Assembly (NCBI GenBank): GCA_947173865.1
Contig: CAMWGS010000143.1
Coordinates: 1 to 5,567 of the forward strand
Reading direction: 5' to 3'
From: an uncultured Ruminococcus sp.
GTDB taxonomy: Bacteria > Bacillota > Clostridia > Oscillospirales > Ruminococcaceae
Length of the DNA stretch: 5,567 nt
Positions 1-4,433 of this stretch are shown piece by piece. The translations under genes and the position numbers were made by a program. Within the stretch, counting starts at the first letter, position 1. Each line of letters opens with the position of its first letter. The notes beneath the pieces were generated by a model. That model was not told the origin of the DNA. It did no database searches and saw only the letters and a list, made by a program, of their open reading frames with translations.

Positions 1-50
1 GTATATGTGTATGTGTAGTAGTATATATAATATAAAAGACAATTTTGCTT

Positions 51-162
51 CACCCTGCCCACCCTGTTCACCCTACAGCATAAAAAAGCCTATATTACGT
101 TGTTTTTATTTTGCAAAAGGGTGAAAAACAGGGTGAAAGTGCTGTGAATTTTCTGCACCCTG
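51..162. repeat. CACCCT/AGGGTG repeat array with hairpin potential
   Basis: CACCCT occurs at 51, 60 and 69 (9-bp spacing), AGGGTG at 118 and 130, and CACCCT again at 157. The stretch 60-74 is complementary to 118-135 apart from a three-base bulge, so a stem of about 15 bp with a loop of about 43 nt can form. No gene is recognised on either strand over 1-105. Arrays of this sort sit near phage or plasmid replication genes in related genomes, but that link is inferred here. Confidence 0.6.
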
Positions 163-291
163 AATAATAAAACATTGATGAGCAGGTTGGCAACTTGCAA
201 AAAAAAGAGTTCGGAGGTAAAGCCTGAGGATTTTCTTGTATTTGCATTCATCAAATTGACGAACACAAAATATACTAATTTTTACTACTTT

Positions 292-447
292 CAGATAGTC
301 GTACGCTTCCCATGCCTTGTCGGTGTTCAGGCTCTTTGCATGGAGCAGTGAACCTCTTTCAGTCCAAAGATACAGCGTACGGATTTTGCTTGAATTTGTG
401 ACCGTAAAATTTACGGTTGCAAAAAATTTCTTGAGTTCGTCACCTGC
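292..447 (-). pseudogene. ORF6N-type antirepressor fragment (left copy)
   Basis: The minus frame reads GDELKKF, then about 14 variable residues, then LYLWTERGSLLHAK followed by SLNTDKAWEAYDYL. The last two are the hallmark centre of ORF6N-family phage antirepressors, DNA-binding proteins that counter prophage repressors. The fragment lacks a start: an in-frame TGA at 448-450 sits just before the GDEL segment, and the normal glycine-rich N-terminal part is missing. After DYL (292) homology stops, although the frame stays open to a TAA at 106-108 with unrelated sequence. The upstream junction falls inside a GAGCAGGT octamer (442-449). A related fragment lies at 4434-4591, and the two share 29 identical bases. 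Clearly a non-functional remnant. Confidence 0.8.
401..417. repeat. 17-bp palindrome
   Basis: ACCGTAAAATTTACGGT has perfect 8-bp arms around a single central base. It lies in the variable loop of the left ORF6N fragment, at the same protein position as the palindrome at 4487-4503 in the right fragment. It belongs to the wider set of AT-cored palindromes in the debris regions. Confidence 0.7.
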
Positions 448-856
448 TCAAAGATGTTCGCACATACTGCAAATATTTAGGAGAGTCCAAAATTGGTCTC
501 ACCGATTTCTTTATTGAAAGCACCTACAAAACGGAGCAGGACCGGCTATGTTCAATAGTCCCCCCTACCTTTTAAATACGAAAAAAATGTAGTCTGAATC
601 CATGTACCTTTGCCTATATACAGATAAAATATTCCCTAAATGAAAATTTTGAATGAAAACGATGTCAGAATGGCGTTGTATGCCTTTCTTGATGTTACAT
701 AGTATAACTACATTGCTTTAAACAAAACCGCATATAACGCATTTTAAGAACTGATTTTACTTCGTCAGAAATTCGGACGAACCAAAAAAACTACTAATCA
801 ATTTGATGAATACTCGGAATGTGTCCAATTTTGGCGATATTAAAATTTGTTTATGA
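448..856. other. stretch without recognisable gene
   Basis: No convincing coding region was found here. The stretch holds an imperfect palindrome at 483-500 (GAGTCCAAAATTGGTCTC), a diverged direct repeat at 682-753, and a short plus-strand reading at 797-853 (NLMNTRNVSNFGDIKI). That reading resembles the start of a Bro-N domain (usual form NPEFGxIR), but it ends at a TGA at 854-856. It is most simply read as decayed antirepressor DNA. Confidence 0.5.
682..753. repeat. diverged direct repeat, copy 1
   Basis: This stretch aligns by eye with 1079-1151 at roughly three-quarters identity. Shared blocks include GATGTTA, TATAA, TACATT and AACGCATTT. Both copies begin with GCCT and contain a stop codon just after GATGTTA in one plus frame. 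They flank the AntA-like remnant, suggesting an old duplication of its downstream sequence. Confidence 0.5.
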
Positions 857-1099
857 TTTACCGAAAATTCGAACTTTATAACGGTTCTCAAAAATGAGTA
901 CCATGCAGACTGGTTTAAAAATATGTGTACATATGATTTTACTGAAAACAAGGATTTTTCAACGTTTTCTAAAAATTTAGAAAACGGCGGAAGAACTATT
1001 GACCACCAACTTACAATCCCTATGGCAATAGTTTTGCGGATATTTTCAGACAAAAAAGCACCGTATACGCTTTATAAAGCCTGCTCAGATGTTATATAA
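857..1099 (+). pseudogene. AntA/AntB-type antirepressor remnant
   Basis: The plus frame after a TGA at 854-856 contains EYHADWFKNMCTYDFTENKD followed by FSTF and then GGRTIDHQLTIPMA. This matches the core of AntA/AntB antirepressors (typical form: DWFxRMCEYGFxEGKDF, then GGRPxxDHxLTxDMA), proteins that relieve prophage repression. Beyond MAIVLRIF the expected QRxxKGKQ segment is lost, and the frame ends at TAA 1097-1099. There is no start codon with a ribosome site, and an in-frame stop precedes the conserved part. The reverse-strand frame over the same bases has no family features. A palindrome of about 24 bp (963-986) sits inside the coding remnant. Confidence 0.75.
963..986. repeat. 24-bp palindrome
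   Basis: Perfect 11-bp arms (CGTTTTCTAAA and its complement) flank a central AA. It lies inside the AntA-like remnant and is the longest of the palindromes in this window. Confidence 0.75.
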
Positions 1100-1151
1100 T
1101 ATAATTACATTACCCGAAACAGAAACGCACACAACGCATTTCTGAATGCTG
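1079..1151. repeat. diverged direct repeat, copy 2
   Basis: Partner of 682-753. It starts in a CCTGCTC motif (1080-1086) and includes the stop codon of the AntA-like remnant. Confidence 0.5.
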
Positions 1152-1219
1152 TATTGAAAAGAAACGATTCGTGAAATTCACGACTTGTTAATCAGCTGAA
1201 AATTGAGCTTATTAATGGT

Positions 1220-1429
1220 TTATAACTGAGTTTCAATGACTTTTTGCTGTTCGTTCTTGTATGAGGACTGCTCAAAATTGAGCTGTCTAAATTCGTCCGA
1301 ACAGTCAAGTTCTTTTATATCACCCTTAGGAATAAAAGTCATTTCAATCTGCTTGTCTGCTGACTGTGGGTGAGGTATATAACATTTTGTTACATACCTG
1401 CAATGGTCTTTTATTGGTTGATTGAGCAG
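1220..1429 (-). pseudogene. Bro-N antirepressor fragment (second unit)
   Basis: The minus frame reads IKDHCRYVTKCYIPHPQSAD and then KQIEMTFIPKGDI, the middle of a Bro-N domain (compare the family pattern DHCRxxxKxxIPHPQS, then IPEGDIYRL). Bro-N proteins are DNA-binding phage antirepressors. After GDI the expected YRLxxxSKLP segment is replaced by unrelated sequence, and the frame ends at TAA 1220-1222. On its upstream side it is in the same frame as the Bro-N/ANT remnant at 1433-2044, separated only by the TGA at 1430-1432. Its first residues (LNQPIKDHC) align with YSNAPDAISKHC of that copy. No start codon or ribosome site is visible. Confidence 0.7.
1270..1287. repeat. inverted repeat, left copy
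   Basis: The 18 bases GCTCAAAATTGAGCTGTC are the exact reverse complement of 5266-5283. The repeat contains a 14-bp palindrome, so each copy can also fold alone. A similar palindrome with one mismatch lies at 1194-1209. Confidence 0.6.
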
Positions 1430-1453
1430 TCAGGAACGCCCGAAGAATTTCAT

Positions 1454-1521
1454 CGCACGATATAGTTTGATAACAAACCCGAAAATTTCGGGGTAGTTCT
1501 GAATTTTTCCGTAATCTTTTG
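1454..1521. repeat. 68-bp direct repeat, copy A
   Basis: Differs from 1970-2037 at two positions, with the copies exactly 516 bp (172 codons) apart. In the minus frame both copies read YGKIQNYPE(I/N)FGFVIKLYRA, which looks like the N-terminal strand segment of Bro-N. The centre holds the palindrome CCCGAAAATTTCGGG (1478-1492). Confidence 0.8.
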
Positions 1522-1969
1522 CAATTGTTGAAGTTGAGATTAAACCGAGACTGTTCAAAACAACATCATAGTAGCTTGCTTTCGGCTGTAACTCGCTTAT
1601 CTGCTGTTCCTGCACGGCTACTGTTGTTTCAAGTGCCTTTCTCTTTGCCTGTTCCTCTTTAAGATTTGTTGCAAGCTGAATCAGAAAATCAGGAGATGTG
1701 AGAGCCTTTTCAAGCGTGTCGTCCGTCATATATGCTCCATGCTTACGGATTGTCGGAAGAACTTCGTCGAATACCCATGATTCAAAGAGTTCTGCATCTG
1801 GTTTCTTGCTATGAGTGACAAGTCTGTACATATTACTTTCAGTAATAAAAGAAAGTGTATTTTTTCTGCCAAGTGAATCCACGCTATCGCATTTCACGAT
1901 ACCGTCTTTTTTACAGTGCTTACTGATAGCATCAGGTGCATTGCTGTAACCCAAAGCCTTAGCAACGTC

Positions 1970-2037
1970 CGCACGATATAGTTTGATAACAAACCCGAAA
2001 TTTTCGGGGTAGTTCTGAATTTTTCCGTAATTTTTTG
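1970..2037. repeat. 68-bp direct repeat, copy B
   Basis: Partner of 1454-1521. Its palindrome CCCGAAATTTTCGGG (1994-2008) has the central base flipped. Here it is joined in frame to DVAKALGYSN of the Bro-N remnant. Confidence 0.8.
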
Positions 2038-2197
2038 ATAAAAGTCAGAAAAGAGGATAATATTAAAATTACCGGTTATTGCATATTGATTATGCTTTAA
2101 AAACGTCTGTTTCGCCCTCTGTTGCCTGCTCAAAATAGGGGCAATATAATTACCATTGCTTTTTATATCGTTGCTTACAGGGCATTTAAACGCTTAT

Positions 2198-2230
2198 ATA
2201 AAGGGTGTAACGAAATGCGACACCCTTATA
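2198..2230. other. stem-loop between decayed and intact blocks
   Basis: AAGGGTGT (2201-2208) pairs with ACACCCTT (2220-2227), and flanking TATA/TATA bases extend the stem around one bulged A. It is followed on the plus side by a weak ATATTTTAT tract. It could be a weak terminator or a folding element. No gene was recognised between 2045 and 2265. Confidence 0.5.
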
Positions 2231-2265
2231 TTTTATCGCTTTAAAGTAGTATATTAAATAAGATT

Positions 2266-2294
2266 AAAAAAATCCCCACCTGAGCAGGTGAGGA
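2266..2294 (-). terminator. intrinsic terminator of the antirepressor operon
   Basis: On the minus strand TCCTCACCTG and CAGGTGGGGA form a nearly perfect stem with a tight loop, followed by seven T residues (plus-strand A-run 2266-2272). It starts 12 nt after the stop of the ORF6N gene, so it ends the minus-strand operon. Confidence 0.9.
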
Positions 2295-2305
2295 CTTTGT
2301 AATTA

Positions 2306-3016
2306 TTAAAGCAGTTTCTCGATATTTAGTGGATTCAGCGTTATTATGTAATAGCCGTAACCGTGATATTTCTTTCTTATGCGTTTCTTGTTGTCGGTAT
2401 TGAAATATGAGAGCATTCCTGCGATAAACTCCGACTTACTCGGAGCATATGAAGTGGTGTTCTGCCTGCACCACATTTCAAAAGCTTTGTAGAGTTTTGG
2501 CGTTGTTATGCCGTCACGGTAGCTTGCACGCATAACACAGCACTCTTTTATGAAAGCGTGTACAGGGTTCTTTATATCCTGCATCGGTAACTGTTTCACG
2601 TTCTCAAACTTTTCTATCCTGCTTTCAAGGTTTTGGACGTACTGGAGCAGGGCGGAATAATTGTTCACCTGCTCCCTGACTATGAAGTAAGAGTTTACAA
2701 GAAGTCGTTGTATACTCCATGAAAGTTCGTCCGTGAATGACTTTGAAATCATCAAGTAACCGTTAAGTGTTACCAGAATAATATCTGCATTGGGATTATA
2801 GCCGTTTGGGGTCGGTACGAAAAACGTACTGACCTCTGAACACTTTACTTTAAAGAAGTCAACGCCCGCAATAAAGTGTTTTCTGTTGACGTTGAAATTT
2901 CTTTTTGCTGTTCCGTCGGGTCTATGATGCACGCCGTCAATGTCTTTGAATGTAACAACACGTTGTCCGTGATACTCTCTTATTGGCATTGGTATGCCGT
3001 TTATGAGTTCATACAT
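2306..3016 (-). CDS. ORF6N-domain phage antirepressor with D5-like winged-helix C-terminus
   Basis: 236 residues. Residues 8-112 fit an ORF6N DNA-binding domain: IPMPIREYHGQRVVTFKDID at the start, NFNVNRKHFIAGVDFF at 41-56, and NGYLMISKSFTDELSWSIQR at 85-104. Residues 115-140 look like a coiled-coil linker. Residues 150-228 (HAFIKECC, then LYKAFEMWC, then a basic KKRIRKKYHGYGYYII segment) resemble the winged helix at the C-terminus of D5-type phage/plasmid primase-helicases. Known members antagonise prophage repressors or regulate phage genes, and that role is inferred here. The start is the ATG at 3014-3016, with AAAGGA about 11 nt upstream. It lies 19 bp after the preceding small gene, in one operon with it and the RHH gene at 3424-3603. 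It is the only complete antirepressor in the window. Confidence 0.85.
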   Translation of the reverse strand: MYELINGIPMPIREYHGQRVVTFKDIDGVHHRPDGTAKRNFNVNRKHFIAGVDFFKVKCSEVSTFFVPTPNGYNPNADIILVTLNGYLMISKSFTDELSWSIQRLLVNSYFIVREQVNNYSALLQYVQNLESRIEKFENVKQLPMQDIKNPVHAFIKECCVMRASYRDGITTPKLYKAFEMWCRQNTTSYAPSKSEFIAGMLSYFNTDNKKRIRKKYHGYGYYIITLNPLNIEKLL

Positions 3017-3035
3017 GGCTTTTCCGTCCTTTCAT

Positions 3036-3293
3036 TCATTTCTGACCTGCTCCCATAAGAAGTTGAACGGCGGTGTAAAAGCCGACCTCAAAGGCGTTAG
3101 CCTCAACGGCATTAGCAAAGTTAAAGAATTTTGTACAAGCTGTGTCATATTCCTGTGATGTCATCACACTGGGATTGAAATATATGTCGAAAAAAGCCTG
3201 ATACTTTTCGTCGATTTCTGCCGTGCAAAACGGATTATTCTCTGTTTTTTCCTCTGTGAGAGGCAGATAAATCCTTTCTAAATGTTTGTTCAT
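3036..3293 (-). CDS. small DUF6809-like protein
   Basis: 85 residues, no signal peptide or membrane segment. It is acidic in the middle, with conserved-looking ends: HLERIYLPLTEEK near the start and a helical EVGFYTAVQLLMGAGQK tail. The pattern (LxxIY near the N-terminus, GFxxGxxLL-like near the C-terminus, 80-95 residues) resembles DUF6809 small Bacillota proteins of unknown function; that assignment is tentative. The ATG at 3291-3293 has GAAAGGAG 11 nt upstream; a TTG seven codons earlier lies on that ribosome site and was not chosen. The first 39 bases are repeated exactly at 3691-3729. Its leader is overlapped by a convergent small RNA (3357-3421), placing it where Rep sits in copG/antisense-RNA plasmids. 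Confidence 0.75.
   Translation of the reverse strand: MNKHLERIYLPLTEEKTENNPFCTAEIDEKYQAFFDIYFNPSVMTSQEYDTACTKFFNFANAVEANAFEVGFYTAVQLLMGAGQK
3255..3293. repeat. 39-bp exact direct repeat, copy A
   Basis: Identical to 3691-3729. It encodes the first 13 residues (MNKHLERIYLPLT) of the DUF6809-like gene on the minus strand. Confidence 0.9.
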
Positions 3294-3321
3294 AAAAATA
3301 AAAACTCCTTTCAAAAAATGC

Positions 3322-3350
3322 TTGACAAGAGTCTCTATCTGTGATACAAT
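3322..3350 (+). promoter_or_regulatory. promoter of antisense RNA A
   Basis: TTGACA (3322-3327), 17 bp, TACAAT (3345-3350) with an extended TG at 3342-3343. Predicted start near 3357. An inverted repeat, TCTCTATC (3332-3339) and GATAGAGA (3357-3364), flanks the -10. On the opposite strand it would form a hairpin in the leader of the DUF6809-like mRNA followed by a T-rich tract. Confidence 0.85.
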
Positions 3351-3356
3351 TTATTT

Positions 3357-3421
3357 GATAGAGAAATCTGTCAGCTTAGAGTGTTCTGTACTTCCGCCAA
3401 GATGTTAGCAGACACTCTTTT
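3357..3421 (+). ncRNA. candidate antisense control RNA A (about 65 nt)
   Basis: A near-consensus promoter is followed by about 20 nt of leader and then a terminator hairpin. AGAGTGTTCTG (3378-3388) pairs with CAGACACTCT (3409-3418) around a loop of about 20 nt, ending in TTTT. No start codon with a ribosome site lies inside. The RNA is transcribed against the operon, between the RHH stop (3424) and the DUF6809-like start (3293), so it is perfectly complementary to the leader of that gene. RNAII of plasmid pMV158 has the same position between copG and repB, where it blocks Rep synthesis. An equivalent role here is inferred. The large loop would suit kissing contact with the target. Confidence 0.75.
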
Positions 3422-3423
3422 GT

Positions 3424-3603
3424 TTACTTTTCTAACTCTTCGTCGATTTTTTCTTCAAGCCAAGATGCTTTTGTTTTGTTCTGTTCTTGTAATTTTCTGT
3501 CAAGACTTTCAGCTTTATTTTTGTCAATTAACACACTGAAAGTCTTTTTGCCCTCACGTCTTGACTTCATATAATCGGCTCTACTTTTTGCGATTGTGTT
3601 CAA
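3424..3603 (-). CDS. small CopG-like ribbon-helix-helix repressor (module 2)
   Basis: About 56-59 residues, lysine-rich: a short basic lead (SRADYMKSRREGKKT), a beta strand (FSVLID), and two helices (KNKAESLDRKLQEQNKTKAS, then WLEEKIDEELEK). This is the strand-helix-helix layout of Arc/CopG/MetJ proteins, which bind DNA as dimers through the strand. The start is unclear. The family start (M-A-K-S-R) falls on an ATC (3592-3594), ideally 9 nt from AAAGGAG. The only in-frame alternatives are TTG (3601-3603), which touches the ribosome site, and ATG (3568-3570), which has none; the TTG is used for the coordinates. Two palindromic operators in its promoter suggest autoregulation. Its stop abuts the terminator of antisense RNA A. 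Confidence 0.75.
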   Translation of the reverse strand: MNTIAKSRADYMKSRREGKKTFSVLIDKNKAESLDRKLQEQNKTKASWLEEKIDEELEK

Positions 3604-3613
3604 CTCCTTTCTT

Positions 3614-3659
3614 GTAACACGTTACATATAGTATATCATGTAACACGTTACTTTGTCAA
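3614..3659 (-). promoter_or_regulatory. autoregulated promoter of the module 2 RHH gene
   Basis: Minus-strand TTGACA (3654-3659), 18 bp, TATACT (3630-3635). GTAACACGTTAC occurs at 3640-3651 between the -35 and -10, and again at 3614-3625 just downstream of the -10, 26 bp apart. Each is a near-perfect palindrome. Binding at either would block RNA polymerase. The ribosome site CTCCTTT (AAAGGAG) follows at 3604-3610. Confidence 0.85.
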
Positions 3660-3729
3660 TACCTTTAAGAAAAGTTTTTAATTTAACCTTTGTGAGAGGC
3701 AGATAAATCCTTTCTAAATGTTTGTTCAT
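3622..3729 (-). pseudogene. truncated copy of the DUF6809-like gene (module 1)
   Basis: The ATG at 3727-3729 follows GAAAGGAAA and starts a frame whose first 13 residues (MNKHLERIYLPLT) are identical, base for base, to the gene at 3036-3293. It then diverges at once into KVKLKTFLKGIDKVTC and ends at TAA 3622-3624, a total of 35 residues. The new tail runs through the promoter of the module 2 RHH gene, so the gene was cut by the duplication or insertion that placed module 2 there. Start codon, ribosome site and the antisense RNA upstream are all kept, so a short peptide could still be made. Confidence 0.75.
3691..3729. repeat. 39-bp exact direct repeat, copy B
   Basis: Identical to 3255-3293. 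It marks the start of the truncated DUF6809-like gene of module 1. Confidence 0.9.
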
Positions 3730-3750
3730 GAATTTTCTTTCCTTTCGTTA

Positions 3751-3779
3751 TTGACTTTCCCGAAAGGATATGTTATAAT
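3751..3779 (+). promoter_or_regulatory. promoter of antisense RNA B
   Basis: TTGACT (3751-3756), 17 bp, TATAAT (3774-3779) with an extended TG at 3771-3772. An inverted repeat, CCCGAAAGGAT (3759-3769) and ATCCTTTTGGG (3791-3801), with one mismatch, surrounds the -10. This is the same arrangement as in promoter A but with unrelated sequence. Confidence 0.88.
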
Positions 3780-3785
3780 GGATTT

Positions 3786-3853
3786 AACAAATCCTTTTGG
3801 GATTGTTTTGTATAGAACGTTGCATTGATTGGTAGTCGGGCAACGTTCTTTTT
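3786..3853 (+). ncRNA. candidate antisense control RNA B (about 68 nt)
   Basis: Predicted from the promoter to a clear intrinsic terminator. AGAACGTTGC (3814-3823) and GCAACGTTCT (3840-3849) form a perfect 10-bp stem around a 16-nt loop, followed by TTTT. A small hairpin GGATTT-aac-AAATCC (3780-3794) straddles the start. It lies between the module 1 RHH gene (stop at 3852) and the truncated DUF6809-like start (3729), antisense to that leader. Its architecture is the same as RNA A, but arms and loop differ, so the two should not cross-react. No coding potential seen. Confidence 0.75.
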
Positions 3854-4019
3854 ACTTTATGTCAGACTTTAACTTTTTTATCCCCCTGCGTGTTGCCTCC
3901 ATTTTACTGACTTTTTCCTGTTCACAGTATTTTTTTAAAACCTGTTCACATTCTTTGTCTAATCTTACGTGCATGGAAACGCTTTTAGGATTGTCTGTTG
4001 GTCTGCCTTTGGATGACAT
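3852..4019 (-). CDS. small CopG-like ribbon-helix-helix repressor (module 1)
   Basis: 55 residues. An N-terminal arm (MSSKGRPTDNPKS) leads into a beta strand (VSMHVRLD), then helix 1 (KECEQVLKKYCEQEK), a turn (VSK) and helix 2 (MEATRRGIKKLKSDIK). This is the ribbon-helix-helix fold, and the GRPTDNPK lead is common in plasmid- and phage-borne members. The ATG at 4017-4019 has AAGGAGGTG (4025-4033) five bases upstream. A perfect-consensus promoter with two direct operator repeats lies just ahead, indicating autorepression. The stop codon overlaps the T-run of antisense RNA B. It is a paralogue in position, but little similar in sequence, to the RHH protein of module 2. Confidence 0.85.
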   Translation of the reverse strand: MSSKGRPTDNPKSVSMHVRLDKECEQVLKKYCEQEKVSKMEATRRGIKKLKSDIK

Positions 4020-4037
4020 TGCTTCACCTCCTTATTT

Positions 4038-4081
4038 TTGAAGCCCATAATTATTATATATTATTGAAGCCCAAATGTCAA
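4038..4081 (-). promoter_or_regulatory. autoregulated promoter of the module 1 RHH gene
   Basis: Minus-strand TTGACA (4076-4081), 17 bp, TATAAT (4053-4058), a perfect sigma-70/sigma-A consensus. TTGAAGCCC (minus GGGCTTCAA) occurs at 4064-4072 within the spacer and at 4038-4046 just downstream of the -10, 26 bp apart. The spacing and placement are the same as in module 2, but the operator sequence is different. Confidence 0.9.
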
Positions 4082-4104
4082 TACATTTCTTGAAAAAACT
4101 CCCA

Positions 4105-4137
4105 CAAAAAAGCACCTTGCTATTTGTGCAAAGTGCT
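4105..4137 (-). terminator. intrinsic terminator upstream of module 1
   Basis: On the minus strand AGCACTTTGC and GCAAGGTGCT (plus 4128-4137 and 4111-4120) form a 10-bp stem with one mismatch and a 7-nt loop, followed by a T-run (plus A-run 4106-4110). It would stop minus-strand transcripts arriving from the right just before the RHH promoter. Confidence 0.7.
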
Positions 4138-4423
4138 AAAAGGTGTTGTGGCTTTTGAGTTATTCAAAAAAATCGGTCTTATCTATGAACAGGAAAACGG
4201 AATATTGAAAATACCATATATTTCGGATATTGTGGGTTCTGAAACTGATTCGGCAGAACGTGTAAGAAAGCACAGGGCGTTACAATGTAACAAGAATGTA
4301 ACAGATTCAACGTTACATTGTAACATAGATATAGATAAAGATATAGATTTAGAGAAAGAAAAAGATAAAGATAAAGATATTTCTTTGTCGGACAAGTCCA
4401 ACGGTGTGCTTTCTTCTTCTTAA
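4124..4423 (+). pseudogene. phage replisome-organizer (replication initiator) fragment
   Basis: The plus frame reads FELFKKIGLIYEQENGILKI, then PYISDIVGSETDSAERVRKH, the end of the winged-helix N-terminal domain of phage replisome organizers (typical form ALxxFKKxGLIE, then GSExxSAERxRxxR). A low-complexity tail of asparagine, cysteine and then lysine/aspartate repeats follows. These proteins bind iterons and load the helicase. The first 80-100 residues of the domain are missing. Homology starts near 4145, an in-frame TGA lies at 4091-4093, and the only start upstream is a TTG (4124) inside a terminator stem. The C-terminal domain is also lost at TAA 4421-4423, where an ORF6N fragment begins. 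A truncated remnant with a well-kept origin-like segment. Confidence 0.75.
4279..4384. other. candidate relic replication origin: iterons plus AT/purine tract
   Basis: GTTACAATGTAAC (4279-4291) and GTTACATTGTAAC (4312-4324) are 13-bp palindromes and reverse complements of each other, with a further TGTAAC at 4297-4302. Immediately after comes about 60 bp that is almost entirely A, T and G on one strand. Iterons followed by an unwinding tract inside the initiator gene is the lambda-O type of origin layout. The host gene is truncated, so activity is uncertain. Confidence 0.5.
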
Positions 4424-4433
4424 TCCCATAACC

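Larger units (their letters stand above)
1430..2044 (-). pseudogene. Bro-N / ANT-domain antirepressor remnant (first unit)
   Basis: The minus frame contains DVAKALGYSNAPDAISKHC, then FITESNMYRLVTHSKKPDAE, then ESWVFDEVLPTIRKHGAYMT, which is the bulk of a Bro-N domain. A charged helical linker (LKEEQAKRKALE, QISELQPKA) and the opening of an ANT/KilAC-type C-terminal domain follow (YYDVVLNS, then TIAKDYG). Intact relatives run to roughly 250 residues. Here the N-terminal strands are compressed and the ANT domain is cut after AKDYG, where the frame continues into a second Bro-N start. The only conventional start inside the conserved part is a TTG at 1952-1954 with no ribosome site, and an in-frame TGA lies at 2045-2047. 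A truncated product is possible, but decay is more likely. Confidence 0.75.

Noticed and set aside
317..517. 66-residue plus-strand open frame
   Set aside because: It is antisense to the ORF6N fragment at 292-447, and its sequence matches no family known to me.
757..1053. 98-residue minus-strand open frame
   Set aside because: It is the complement of the plus-strand AntA/AntB-type remnant, whose reading shows clear family motifs; the minus reading has none and no ribosome site.
1894..2133. 79-residue minus-strand open frame
   Set aside because: It overlaps the Bro-N remnant in another frame, crosses the 68-bp repeat, and shows no recognisable domain.
3294..3314. TTG start seven codons upstream for the DUF6809-like gene
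   Set aside because: The TTG lies on the GAAAGGAG ribosome site itself, and the duplicate at 3729 supports the ATG start because identity begins there.
3357..3421. Type I toxin-antitoxin pair (antisense RNA over a toxic peptide)
   Set aside because: The adjacent protein is an 85-residue soluble-looking acidic protein without the hydrophobic helix expected of type I toxins.
3829..4041. 70-residue plus-strand frame
   Set aside because: It is the complement of the module 1 RHH gene, which has a consensus promoter, operators and a perfect ribosome site on the minus strand.
4279..4324. CRISPR-like reading of the repeated GTTACA/TGTAAC units
   Set aside because: Units are short palindromes with irregular spacing inside a coding remnant; there is no repeat-spacer periodicity and no cas gene.
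4183..4401. 72-residue minus-strand frame rich in serine and leucine
   Set aside because: It is the complement of the lysine/aspartate-rich tail of the replisome-organizer remnant; low complexity, no ribosome site.
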